Shown: positions 1 to 9,534 of the stretch, one piece after another
Position numbering within the stretch: position 1 is the first letter of the stretch
Layout: the number at the start of each line of letters is the position of its first letter
Origin: Neopestalotiopsis rosae
Taxonomy: Eukaryota; Ascomycota; Sordariomycetes; Amphisphaeriales; Sporocadaceae
Reading direction: 5' to 3'
NCBI GenBank assembly: GCA_023078685.1
Contig: JALGAS010000004.1
Coordinates: forward strand, 4,278,001 to 4,342,000
Length of the DNA: 64,000 bases
Translations under genes and position numbers: made by a program
The notes under the pieces: model-generated
The model's database searches: none
Told to the model about the DNA's origin: nothing
Seen by the model: the letters and a program-made list of their open reading frames with translations, nothing else

Positions 1-295
1 AGACAGGGACACAGGCATGGCGTATATACGCCTGTTGTTTCATCATGAATGGAAATACTGTCATGTCGTGAAAAAAAACTTGAATCAATTACCACCCATC
101 TATTCCGTCCCTAATAACACAAGAAGATATGCCGCTGCCTCAATTCGTCTTTATCAACCCGAGGTCCCATTGGCACTGTTGTTCTTATGCTGGATTTTAA
201 TGTACACCTACTGCACCTATACACCAATGATTTGTAGGATACAATCTCTGAGCTTCGCAACCTCTCAAAACTACGACCGCACTATAAACATACGC
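1..295. other. 3' flank of LPD1, no gene seen
   Basis: This is the region downstream of the LPD1 stop codon, up to the window edge. I see no splice-consistent coding sequence or RNA gene in it. Confidence 0.5.
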
Positions 296-2115
296 TTAGA
301 AGTGGATGGCCTTGGAGTAGGTGGCCATGGCGGCCTCCTTGAAAGCCTCAGCCAGCGTAGGGTGGGCGTGGCAGGTACGGGCAATGTCCTCGGTGGACGC
401 GCCGTACTCGAGGGCCAGGGTGGCCTCGGCAATCATCTCACCGGCGTTGGGTCCGATGATGTGGCAGCCCAGCAGCCTGTCGGTCTCGGGGTCGGCAAGC
501 ATCTTGACCATGCCGTCCGTGTCGAGGTTGGTCTTGGCACGAGAGTTGGCGCTGAAGGGGAAGGTGCCGACCTTGTAGGGGATGTTCTGGTCCTTGAGTT
601 CCTGCTCGTTCTGGCCGACCCAGGCAACCTCGGGGTGGGTGTACATGACCGAAGGAATGACACCGTAGTTGACGTGGCCGTAGCCCTTCTTGATGTACTC
701 GATGGCGGCCACGGCCTCCTCCTCAGCCTTGTGGGCAAGCATGGGGCCAAAGGTCACGTCACCAATGCATCGGATGTGCGAGGCCTTGGTGCGGTACTCG
801 GAGTCAATGACGACACGGCCGCGCTCGTCAACCTCGAGACCAGCGTTCTCCAGGCCCAGACCGGCAGTGTAAGGGCGGCGACCAATGGCCACGAGGACAA
901 CGTCGGCCTCAATGGTCTCGGGCTTGCCACCCTTGGCGGCGTCAACCTCGAGCTTGACCAGCTCGCCGGAAGCATCTCCGCTGACAACCTTTGTGCCAAG
1001 CTTGAAGTCGATGCCCTGCTTCTTGAGCAGCTTCTGGGCCTGCTTGGAGATCTCGCCATCCATGCCGGGACCACCAATCTGGTTCAGGAACTCAACGACG
1101 GTGACCTTGGCGCCCAGTCTCGACCAGACGGAACCCATCTCCAGACCAATGATACCACCACCAATGACGACCATCTTCTCGGGGACCTTCTCGAGGGCCA
1201 GGGCTCCAGTGCTGGTGATGACGCGCTTCTCGTCGAACTCGAGACCGGGGAAGGGGGTGGACTCGCTACCGGTAGCAATAAGGATGTTCTTGCCCCTGAC
1301 GCTGGTCTCGCCTCCCTCGTTGAGGTTGACCTTGACAGTGTGCTCGTCGGCGAAGGAGCCGGTTCCCTTGATGTACTCGACACCGTTCTTCTTGAAGAGG
1401 AACTCGATACCCTTGGTGAGGCCATTGACGGAGGTCTCCTTTGCCTTCATCATGTTCTGGAGATTGAGCTTGACATCACCAACCTCGATACCGCGGTTCT
1501 TGGTGTCGTGCAGGATCTGGTGGTAGAGATGCGAGTTGTTGAGGAGAGACTTGGAGGGAATACAGCCGACATTGAGGCAGGTACCGCCGAGCGCACCGCG
1601 CTTCTCGATACATGCGACCTGTTTGTGAGTCGTGTTAGAAGATGACCTGGTGCCCCGTAGACGGCATGTACGGTTGTGTAAGCTCGAGGAAATATGTACA
1701 TACCTTGAGACCTTCCTGACCAGCCTTGATAGCCGCGACGTATCCGGCGACACCACCTCCAATGATGACCAGGTCCTTCTCCTCTGCGTGTTACATATCG
1801 AGTCAGCGTGTCGATTCAGCATCAAAGGGGGTTGCTTTGTGTAATTGTTGGTGCTTCGGGTTCATACCAGCTTCGGAGGCGAAACCCCTTCTCCATTGCG
1901 ACAGAGGGCTGGTGACTGTGGGAAGGCTAGATAGAGCGGCGCGTCGAGTTAGCCGAGGAAGAAGAACTATGCGCAGCGGCCGAGAAGGCTTTTGACACGA
2001 CAAGCAGCTGCAAGATGGATCTCAGAGAGAGAAGGAGAAGGAATCCGACTCACGATGATCGGGTGCGGAAAGCCGAGCGGACAGTGGTCCGCGGTATTAA
2101 ACGAGAAGTCATCAT
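296..2115 (-). CDS. LPD1: Dihydrolipoyl dehydrogenase, mitochondrial (E3)
   Basis: FAD flavoprotein that reoxidises dihydrolipoamide with NAD+ in the pyruvate, 2-oxoglutarate and branched-chain dehydrogenase complexes and in glycine cleavage, in the mitochondrial matrix. The model has four exons: 2054-2115, 1868-2007, 1704-1783 and 296-1618. It gives 534 residues, slightly longer than the usual 505-515. The first ATG opens a basic, Ser/Thr/Arg-rich, acid-free presequence ([16 protein letters not shown]), and a second basic stretch precedes [12 protein letters not shown]. The FAD-binding GGGVAGY follows at about residue 84. The redox disulfide motif [13 protein letters not shown] comes next. 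The NAD site is [11 protein letters not shown], and the C-terminal catalytic His-Glu pair is in [10 protein letters not shown]. Intron 1 is only 46 nt (2008-2053), with GTGAGT and CAG ends. The enzyme identity is certain; the exact first exon is the weakest part of the model. Confidence 0.95.
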
Positions 2116-3065
2116 TGTGTCTGCGAGGGAGTGACCGGAAGGACGCAGAAGTGAAAAAAAGAAGAAAAAGGAAGAGACACGCAACTCAAAGGAAGCGAGA
2201 TTTTGAGAGAGAGGGAGAGTAAATTTCTCGGTGTTGTTGTTGTAGTGTACAAGAGCAAGGTTGATCGACTATTCTCGATCTGCTATTTCCCGAGCTTCAA
2301 GGGTTCGGAAGAATGAATTATGCCAAATGCTGTCACTCTGCTTTGCTTTGCTTTTGGAGTCCTTTACTTTAGATCCAGTCCGGTCAGTCCAATCGGCCAG
2401 CGAAATTTTGGAGGCCCGAGCTGGTTTGGCTGGGCGCGCCGCCACTGCCCATTCAATTGTCCGCCCACCCAAAAAGCAGTGGAGCGACCCTTTTGGCTGG
2501 GCTGGGGCTCACTCACTGCTGCTGCCAAAGAGTCGGATCCAATCCCGTTGTTGGCCCCAAAAAGTATTTCGCTCGCTCGGTTTTTTCTGCGCCTGGGCCC
2601 GCCCCCCATTGCCCGTTTGGCCAGTTATCGGTCAAGGTCCCGGAAAGAGCCGGCTCAGCGGCTGAGATCCATAGATGCTGCTTATTGAAACATTGCTAGG
2701 TACATTTGTACCCAGAAATGTTAGATAATCACTACAGAATACCGCCGAAGTAGAACACCGTGATTGCAAATCGCCAATATCGTCATTGGTTGCAACTGTA
2801 CAGAGTATTTGCTATGAAGTGGTGTTTGTTGGTTATTGACCCTTGCAGTGCGTAACCCTCTTGTACAGTCGAGCTGAATAAAGTGCCTCATGATCAATAT
2901 GTTCAAGCTTCCAGTTGTTATGGTACGGATTCCCCTGGGTACAGAGGCATTGCGATATTTGAACAATATGTACGCAAACAACTATATCCTTGTCCGTTTC
3001 TACACATTGGGTATTTGAGACATCTAGATACAGACCTCTGAAAATCGGAATCGCCAAACTATATT
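2116..3065. other. Intergenic: LPD1 promoter and SGD1 3' region
   Basis: About 950 bases lie between the LPD1 start and the SGD1 stop. The part next to LPD1 is purine-rich on the plus strand, so pyrimidine-rich on the LPD1 sense strand, a common feature of fungal promoters and leaders. I see no convincing gene. Confidence 0.5.
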
Positions 3066-5666
3066 CTACTCCTCCTCCTCCTGCTCAGCGGTAACCGCGA
3101 GTGACGCTTCCAATATGGCGTCTGCTTCTTGACATTTCTTTTTGAGTGCCTTCTTCTCAGCTCCTTTTACCAAATCCGACTTCTTGACATACTTGTTCAA
3201 GAAAAAGTGTATCGCTCTGCCTAGCTCGGGATCAAGGACTCCAAATATCTTCTGCAGAGCAGCCTGATCTGGTGACTCCTGGAGCACTGTAATGAGAAGT
3301 ACTTCGACAAACCACTGCGTCTTTTCCTGTAAAGCGGCCAGGTTTCGATACCTGAGAATATCTAAGCCGAGATTCCTGTTGGCAACCAGGTTTCCGTAGA
3401 ACTTGCCAATGTTGACCACACAGCGTGTGTCATAGTCCTCATCCTCTCCATCCTCAACGTCGTCACCCGTGTCGATATCCTCGCCCATTCTCTTGAACCG
3501 CTGCGTAAGGCATCGCTTGAACTGAAAAGCAACCTCACGATCGCCACAAAATCGGCTGGCCACCAGCCAATAGTACTTGTTGAACTCGGCTTGCGCCTCG
3601 CCGCTGCGAACAATAACCTCGGGCAGCTCCTTTCTTTGATGCTTGTTGAGTCGGAGCTTTCGCAACAGCAGTTCTGCGTTCTCGTAATCTGTCGCGGAAT
3701 GTAAGGCAACAAAGATCTGTTGTCGGACCTCGGTGTTGAAGCCCTGCTGCTTGGCGAGCTGCCAAAGATCTGGTATGCCAAGATCATCGTCAACCACGAA
3801 ATCGGCCGCGTCGTCGTCCACGTCGTCTGCTCCCTTTTGGGCGTCTCTGTCTTCCTTTTCCCGGTTTCCGGACCAGCTGGCGCCGACAACCCACCATTTA
3901 CCGTTCTTGTCGGCACTCTCGATTTCCTTGAGGCCTGCGCCGAGAGGCTGCACCTCGCGGCTACCGCTCAATGTGCCGATGCGTTTTCTAATTTGCGTAC
4001 GCATCTCGGCAAGGTCCTTGTTGCGGGCTGCGGCCTTGGACTTGTTCGCTTGCAGGTTTCTCATTTCTTCCATCATGAAGCTCGTTCTCACTGAAGCATT
4101 CTTGAGATCAGCAGGCTTGATGAGATTGATGATCTCCTTGAGCGCATGGGGGTCTTCTCGTCGTAGCGACGGGCCACACGTCTGTATGATCCTGAGCAGA
4201 AGCTCCGTGTTGAGTTCCGAAAGCTTGCCCAGGAAGAGCCGGACGTAGTCGAAAATTAGTTTTGCGCCCACAACCTGCATATTGTAGAGCTCGGCGAGCA
4301 GCATTATAAGATGCTTCGAAGCGGCGTCCGAGTGCTGCCCAGTGGCTCGTTCGTGGTGCTCCCGGAAGACCTGTACAAGTCTCTGCACTAGGTTGGCCGA
4401 GACGTGGATGCCGAGCACCTTTTGCGCCGCGGCTACAAAACCAGCCACCATGGTGAAGAAACTGTCAGGGCGTGGCTCGGGCGAGGAGACCAAGGTGATT
4501 AGAAGGTCGACCAAGCTGGAAGTGACACTCTGGCGGGGGAATTTGTCATAGAGACCGGTGAAATCCTTGAGTATTCCCAGCATGTTTTCATTGGTGAGTC
4601 GATTGATCAGACCTTGTACACGTCTTCGCAGCTGCGCATCCACCTCGTCCAACGACTGGCTCTGCTTGCGCAGCGAAGGTGGAACATATTTTGCTGTTTG
4701 TGTTGTAGGCGCAACGTAAGGATTCTCTCTGACCCGAGGAGCTGATGTGGTGGCTTCACCGTCATCGTCGGAGAAACCGCCAAAATCATCGTCATCACCC
4801 TCTTCACCAGCGTCAGATTCGTCGTCGTCCATATCTTCATCGCCGGAGAAGTCTGAATTCCCCAGATCAGACAGGCCGTCAGCCATGTCGTTGTCTTCAT
4901 CAGAATCGTCTTCACCCTCACCGTCCTGGTCCTTGGCAGTCTTGTTTTTCTTGGCGGCGGCCGCTGCGGCGGCGATGGCTTTCCTCCTTTTTTGCGCAAG
5001 CCATTCATCCGCCTCGGCCTTTCGTTTCCTCTGTGACAAGGATTCCGGAGTGGCTTCTTCGTCCACATCGTCCATGTCTCCCAGCAGATCGTCCAGGCCA
5101 TCTTCGTCGGCCTTGAGCTTTTTGCCCTTTTTGAGACCAAGTTTCTTCTCGAGAGCAGCGATCTCGGCATCATCGCGATCCAGTTTCTTGCGGTCTGCCT
5201 TGGAGGCTTGCGTCGCCTTGTCAGCGCGCTCATCTTCCTCATCTTCCTCCTCGTCTTCATCGTCATCAAAATCGGCTTCATCTTCGTCTTCGTCCATGTC
5301 CGGCTCATCTTCGTCAAAGTCATCTTCATCTAGATCCATGTCAAAGTCACCCTCACTGAGACTATCGTCCTCATCTGCAGGGTTGACGATGCGAAGCGGC
5401 TTGGACTGCTTCGGCTTGGATGACGGGGCTGCGGCCGATGCTGGCGCTGCCGGCGTCCTCAGCTTTGTCGGCTGTGGTGCCCCATACTGCTTGGGAGTTC
5501 TGTGAACCTGTTTCTTCTGGATTCGCGAAGCCTTCCTTTGCTCCTTGCGCGACTGTTGCCTTGGGCCTCCTCGTCTACCACTGCCGCCTTTAGAAGATTG
5601 CGACCCGGCACCGATCTGCTGCAGAAATGAAGCTGGCAGCGCCAGCTTTCCCTGAGGTGGTGCCAT
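3066..5666 (-). CDS. SGD1: Sgd1/NOM1-type MIF4G-MA3 ribosome biogenesis protein
   Basis: Nucleolar protein needed for 18S rRNA maturation and 40S assembly; the family is yeast Sgd1 and animal NOM1. It is a single exon of 866 residues, close to yeast Sgd1. The order is: a basic N-terminus (residues 25-60, many Arg/Gln/Lys); a long acidic Asp/Glu region (about 98-310) interrupted by a Lys-rich stretch; a MIF4G domain from about 345 (RRRVQGLINRLTNENMLGI); and an MA3 domain from about 640 (VRQQIFVALHSATDYENAE), followed by a helical C-terminus that ends in Glu residues. The ATG at 5664-5666 is the first in the frame and precedes a good N-terminus. It is divergent to SRP14 across an 836-base gap. 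The family call is very secure. Confidence 0.93.
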   Translation of the reverse strand: MAPPQGKLALPASFLQQIGAGSQSSKGGSGRRGGPRQQSRKEQRKASRIQKKQVHRTPKQYGAPQPTKLRTPAAPASAAAPSSKPKQSKPLRIVNPADEDDSLSEGDFDMDLDEDDFDEDEPDMDEDEDEADFDDDEDEEEDEEDERADKATQASKADRKKLDRDDAEIAALEKKLGLKKGKKLKADEDGLDDLLGDMDDVDEEATPESLSQRKRKAEADEWLAQKRRKAIAAAAAAAKKNKTAKDQDGEGEDDSDEDNDMADGLSDLGNSDFSGDEDMDDDESDAGEEGDDDDFGGFSDDDGEATTSAPRVRENPYVAPTTQTAKYVPPSLRKQSQSLDEVDAQLRRRVQGLINRLTNENMLGILKDFTGLYDKFPRQSVTSSLVDLLITLVSSPEPRPDSFFTMVAGFVAAAQKVLGIHVSANLVQRLVQVFREHHERATGQHSDAASKHLIMLLAELYNMQVVGAKLIFDYVRLFLGKLSELNTELLLRIIQTCGPSLRREDPHALKEIINLIKPADLKNASVRTSFMMEEMRNLQANKSKAAARNKDLAEMRTQIRKRIGTLSGSREVQPLGAGLKEIESADKNGKWWVVGASWSGNREKEDRDAQKGADDVDDDAADFVVDDDLGIPDLWQLAKQQGFNTEVRQQIFVALHSATDYENAELLLRKLRLNKHQRKELPEVIVRSGEAQAEFNKYYWLVASRFCGDREVAFQFKRCLTQRFKRMGEDIDTGDDVEDGEDEDYDTRCVVNIGKFYGNLVANRNLGLDILRYRNLAALQEKTQWFVEVLLITVLQESPDQAALQKIFGVLDPELGRAIHFFLNKYVKKSDLVKGAEKKALKKKCQEADAILEASLAVTAEQEEEE

Positions 5667-6502
5667 GTTGTGGCAGTAACAGATTTATAGTCACTAAGAC
5701 TTCTTTCCTTGAAGTTGAAGAACCACTAGAGCAGCAATATCATGCGCGTGAATTTGGGTGCGACTTGAATAGTGTTTTGGCGGATCAATTGCAGGCTGAT
5801 ATATGCCAGTCTGTCTCATGCGCAGTGACTGTAAAGATGGTGTGTCAATATTTTATTTTCTTGTAAACCTTCTTGAATCTTTTATGAATTTGCCCATCTA
5901 AACGTTGAAAATTTCAGTGGGTCCGGATGGTACATACTCTAGGTATATTAGTGGGTAGGCAGCTGTGGCGCAGAACGTTATGCAAATTGCACAAAGCATG
6001 GTGGGGCAACATGCGAATGTACCAAATTTCATCTCAGATGTTTGGCAGCAGCGATGTGCAAGTACCTCGTAGCAGGTAGCTGAGGCCCCGCGGCCAGACC
6101 AATTCATTCGTCGCTAGCTGCCATGTACATGTCTCACTCCCCCAGCCAGCCAGCCCAGCTTGCACTCACCAGGCTCGGCGCACATCGCGAGCCTAGAAGA
6201 CCACAGTTTATTCTGACACCGTCTGCGGGGCACTTCCACGTTAATTGACCCCAGCATTCTCGAACGAACCATCACCAAGACGAGTTGGACTGGGTAAAGC
6301 TACAGCGCTCACTCGCACCGACTGACTTACTGCTTTTTCTTCCGAAGCCAGCACTGGGCTATTGTGTCGGAGAGGTCCCAGTAAATCGACACAACTGGGG
6401 AGCGTGCTTATTATCTTACAAGAGCTACGAGGTAGCCACCCATCTCGATCGCAACTTCGCGCCGTGTGTTGAGCGAGCGACATCGCGGTATCATTGTTCG
6501 CT
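5667..6502. promoter_or_regulatory. Shared divergent promoter region, SGD1 and SRP14
   Basis: This interval separates two start codons facing away from each other. It contains CAGCC-type repeats around 6140-6160. No TATA or known factor site could be assigned with confidence, and no coding sequence is seen. Confidence 0.45.
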
Positions 6503-7044
6503 ATGGGTCACCTCAGCAATGACGAGGTGAGTTGTCATGATCAATCCAAACCTCAAGCTTGCATTCACACCCACGTGACAGCCCCCAGAGTAGTGTGACT
6601 GACCGCCGTGAATAGTTCTTCGTCAAGCTCCTGGAGCTGTTTGATGCCCGCAAAGGCAAGGATCACGGCGCCATCTACCTGACCCAAAAGCGATGTACGA
6701 CTCCCAGAGCCTATCACAACTTCATAAATTTCCCCATGATGAAAGCCTAATCTCAGTCCACAGTGTCGTATGGTCAAGAAGACGCCCCAGAACCGACGAG
6801 CGCAAACCCAGTACCGGCAAAACCACTACCCATTCTCATTCGGGCCACCAACGGCAAATCCAAGGAGAAGAGGAAGGAGAAGCTCAAGATTTCCACTGTG
6901 GTCGAGGCGGACAGCCTGCCGGTCTTTTTTGAACGCTACGCCGAGGTGTGTAAGGCTGGCATGACGACATTGAAGCCACGAGATAGGAGTAAGCGGAAGG
7001 GTAAGGCCAAGAAGAAGAAGGGAGGCGCCGCTGTCGCCGCTTGA
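6503..7044 (+). CDS. SRP14: Signal recognition particle 14 kDa subunit
   Basis: Subunit of the SRP Alu domain, which binds the SRP RNA with its partner and delays elongation while ribosomes dock at the ER. Three exons (6503-6526, 6616-6694, 6764-7044) give 127 residues, the normal size. The first exon encodes MGHLSNDE, the second FFVKLLELFDARKGKDHGAI and the following YLTQKR. The third exon starts at the CACAG acceptor, restores the frame as LSYGQED, and carries the core PLPILIRATNGKSKEKRK and the VVEADSLPVFFERYAEVCKAG segment. The C-terminus is a Lys/Arg-rich tail typical of fungal SRP14. A nearer CAG acceptor (6754-6756) would break the frame. Confidence 0.93.
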
Positions 7045-7555
7045 ACATGATGAGACCACAGGGGGCGATTTTCAAGCGTGTGTTGCAACACACAACAAGC
7101 AGCGGCTAGGCTCAACCACACAAGGTGGGAACAGTACGATACTTTGCGGCCAAGAGTGCTGCGCGCAGTTGTGTTCAGGTCATGGATCCAATGGAGAAAG
7201 AATTACAATTGCGGACAAATTTCTACAGCAGAGATTGCTGAGTCTTGGCTTTTCCAGACTGATCAACGGCTGTATAGACTGGTCAGACTGGATTAAAAGG
7301 GTCAGCTTAAGACAGAACTGTGTCAGCGGCGGGCAGCCACATGTTCAAGATCAGTCCGTGAGCATGATAATAAGAGAAACGAAATGGATTAGCCATATCA
7401 TAACCAAATCCAAATCTATAATCTACACTTTACAGCGCGTATCATGATCACCAGCCGGCTTTCCTTTGGTGATGATCCTCCACTTCTTCCGTCTTCTTCC
7501 CCTTTCCCTCTACAACCACTAGCAATAACTCCGATATCCCTAACCAAAGAAGGCA
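7045..7555. other. Intergenic between convergent genes
   Basis: This is the shared 3' region of SRP14 and the small Cys-rich gene. I see no additional gene. Confidence 0.45.
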
Positions 7556-7768
7556 TCACGCATCCTCGGCAATGTCCTCCAACACCTCCCTGATCTCCCG
7601 ACAAGCGTCACACTCAGTCTTGGTCGGCTTCTTGGGGTTGCCGACCCACATGCACAGGCTGAGCGGACATTCCGTCTCGGGCTCCTGGCTCTCGCAGCTG
7701 GCCAGTTTCTTGTATGCCGTCCACACGCGCTTGCAATTGGTGCACTTCAGGGGGTGGAGTTCGCACAT
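7556..7768 (-). CDS. Small cysteine-rich hypothetical protein
   Basis: I do not recognise this gene. The frame opens with the only ATG available before the conserved-looking part and gives 70 residues starting MCELHPLKCTNCKRVW. Seven or eight Cys occur, including CTNCK and CDACREI near the ends, so the protein could bind one or two metal ions or form disulfides. No signal peptide is visible, which argues for an intracellular zinc-binding protein rather than a secreted effector. The C-terminus is acidic (EVLEDIAEDA). The frame stays open upstream without an ATG, so an upstream exon cannot be excluded. Its function is unknown. Confidence 0.5.
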   Translation of the reverse strand: MCELHPLKCTNCKRVWTAYKKLASCESQEPETECPLSLCMWVGNPKKPTKTECDACREIREVLEDIAEDA

Positions 7769-8585
7769 TCGGTCCTTGATGGTTCGTTCGCTCCTTCGAG
7801 GCTGGACTGAACGACTGACTGATGAGACGGTCGAGAGCCGCAAGACTTCCCACACGCAGATTCGTAGTATAGGGCTAACCCTTCTTCTGCGTTGGCACAA
7901 CCAGGAAGAGGGTAAAAGCTAAGTCTAGAGGCCGCCCTGTGTACTGGCTAAGAACACTGTGATGGCGAGCCTGGTGGAGTTGCTGCGACTTGATAATGAC
8001 ACCTTTTGATATTTACGGTGAGGTTTTGTGGTGTCTGCTGTATTGTCTTCGCAAGTGACCACGGGAAGTTGTACGAACGAACGGCGTGACATATAAACAT
8101 GCTCATCTGTCTCCGACTGATGCGTAAAAACTTTTCACTTCGCGTGTAATTCGGTCCACTACTAATCTGACAAGCATTCTAAAATACATGAAAGTTGTTC
8201 ATACGGCGCAACCTGGAAGGTGTAACCATGTCCGACACAGCTCGCTTCCGTTCTCCATGGACAGTGAGTCAAGCTGACACCAAAGCAGACGCCAGGAGCT
8301 TGCTTGTCGTGCCTCGGAGGTGATTGATTGCTTACCCATCGTACCATGGAATGCCGTAATTGTTCACCATGTTTCAGCTCCATCTGCCGAAATGGAAGTA
8401 CAAACACCAAGTCGGGGGTTTTCAGGCGCTCCGTCAGGGCTCTGGCTGCCTTTCACAATTGTCTCAAGAACCCAGTGGCTTTCGCTATCGTCGCGAAGGA
8501 AAGGCAGCGTCGGCTTGAATGTCACTGCTCTCGCGTTCTTCGGGCGTGAGGAATAGTCATCGCGTCAGTGGCTCATCAGTGACGA
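7769..8585. other. Intergenic, no gene seen
   Basis: This is the upstream region of the small Cys-rich gene. Open frames here begin without ATG or lack sensible composition. Confidence 0.4.
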
Positions 8586-9088
8586 ATGGAGGATAAAAGA
8601 AAGGTAAGTTGAAACTTGTTGATTCTTTTCGGGGACGGGTAGTAAACTTGAAATGCTTTCAGATAGACTTCTCCTTTTACCGAATGAGGTTTCGTAGTCT
8701 GGATATGACTCTCTGTCTATATGATGACATGAAAACCTGCACTTACGACAAACAGTGGTGGGCCGGCCAAGAGCTGTTCATCACCCGTTCCGAACAGTGC
8801 CGCCATCCTTACATCACATGCACAGACCTACACGCACAACCGTGGTACTGTGCCATTCCGAGCCGCGCCGTCCGATACGAGCCCAAAGCAAATGGACCTT
8901 GGAGCATTCCGCAGAAAAACATCACACAACCTACGCAGTCACTCCTTTGTATAACCCATCCAACGCCTTTGATTGCGCCTTGCAATGAGCCAACCACCAA
9001 AATCGAGAAATGTCAGATGCTATTTGAAGGACAATCTAGAGTTAAGCCTTCTGAAAATTCTCTTTCCTCCGCAACAGGTAGATCCTGA
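8586..9088 (+). CDS. Possible two-exon hypothetical protein
   Basis: This is a weak candidate. An ATG at 8586 opens an 18-nt exon (MEDKRK) that ends at a perfect donor, AAG|GTAAGT. A TTTCAG acceptor ends the intron at 8662. The second exon (8663-9088) stays open for 142 codons, giving 147 residues in total. The product contains several Cys and Trp residues, with stretches such as DKQWWAGQELFITRSEQC. No known domain, signal peptide or membrane segment is seen, and the C-terminal third has low information content. It could be an unannotated gene, the remains of one, or chance. Confidence 0.22.
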
Positions 9089-9534
9089 TGCAACAACACA
9101 TGCCACTTGTGATAGGAAACGAAAATTGAAGCGGGAAAAAAACTTTTTGATCTCATCCTCCTCCCTATAAACTGGTCTCCACGGGCTAGACCAGTATTGC
9201 CAGACTGTCGGTGATTTGAGAGAGCAGGTCCAAGGCCCGGCTGCAAGCGAAGAGGCGGATATCCTTGGGTTCAAAACCTCGACTTCGTACAAATGCCAGG
9301 ATCCCAACAACTAGGACGAAAACAAGTGCCGAAAAAGGAAAATGTAGTACAGAAATATTATAAAACGGGGGTTCCAGAGAACGAGAGTTTCGTAAAGCCG
9401 CGTAAAGCATTGCCGATTCGATCGTGGAGCGCCATCACTATGTGGAAATCGGAATAGGGACAGCTCAAAAAAGTGGATCAACACCTTGCGTGGGTTTGCT
9501 TCGACTTGATCAACGAGGACGTCGTACCAGGCTC
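9089..9534. other. Intergenic, 3' region of the GBP2-like gene
   Basis: I see no coding sequence. The region probably carries the 3' UTR of the RRM gene that ends at 9535. Confidence 0.4.

Noticed and set aside
17..1645. 542-codon open frame on the plus strand over LPD1
   Set aside because: It is antisense to the certain LPD1 exon, has Gly/Leu/Val/Asp-rich shadow composition from GC-biased codons, and shows no known domain.
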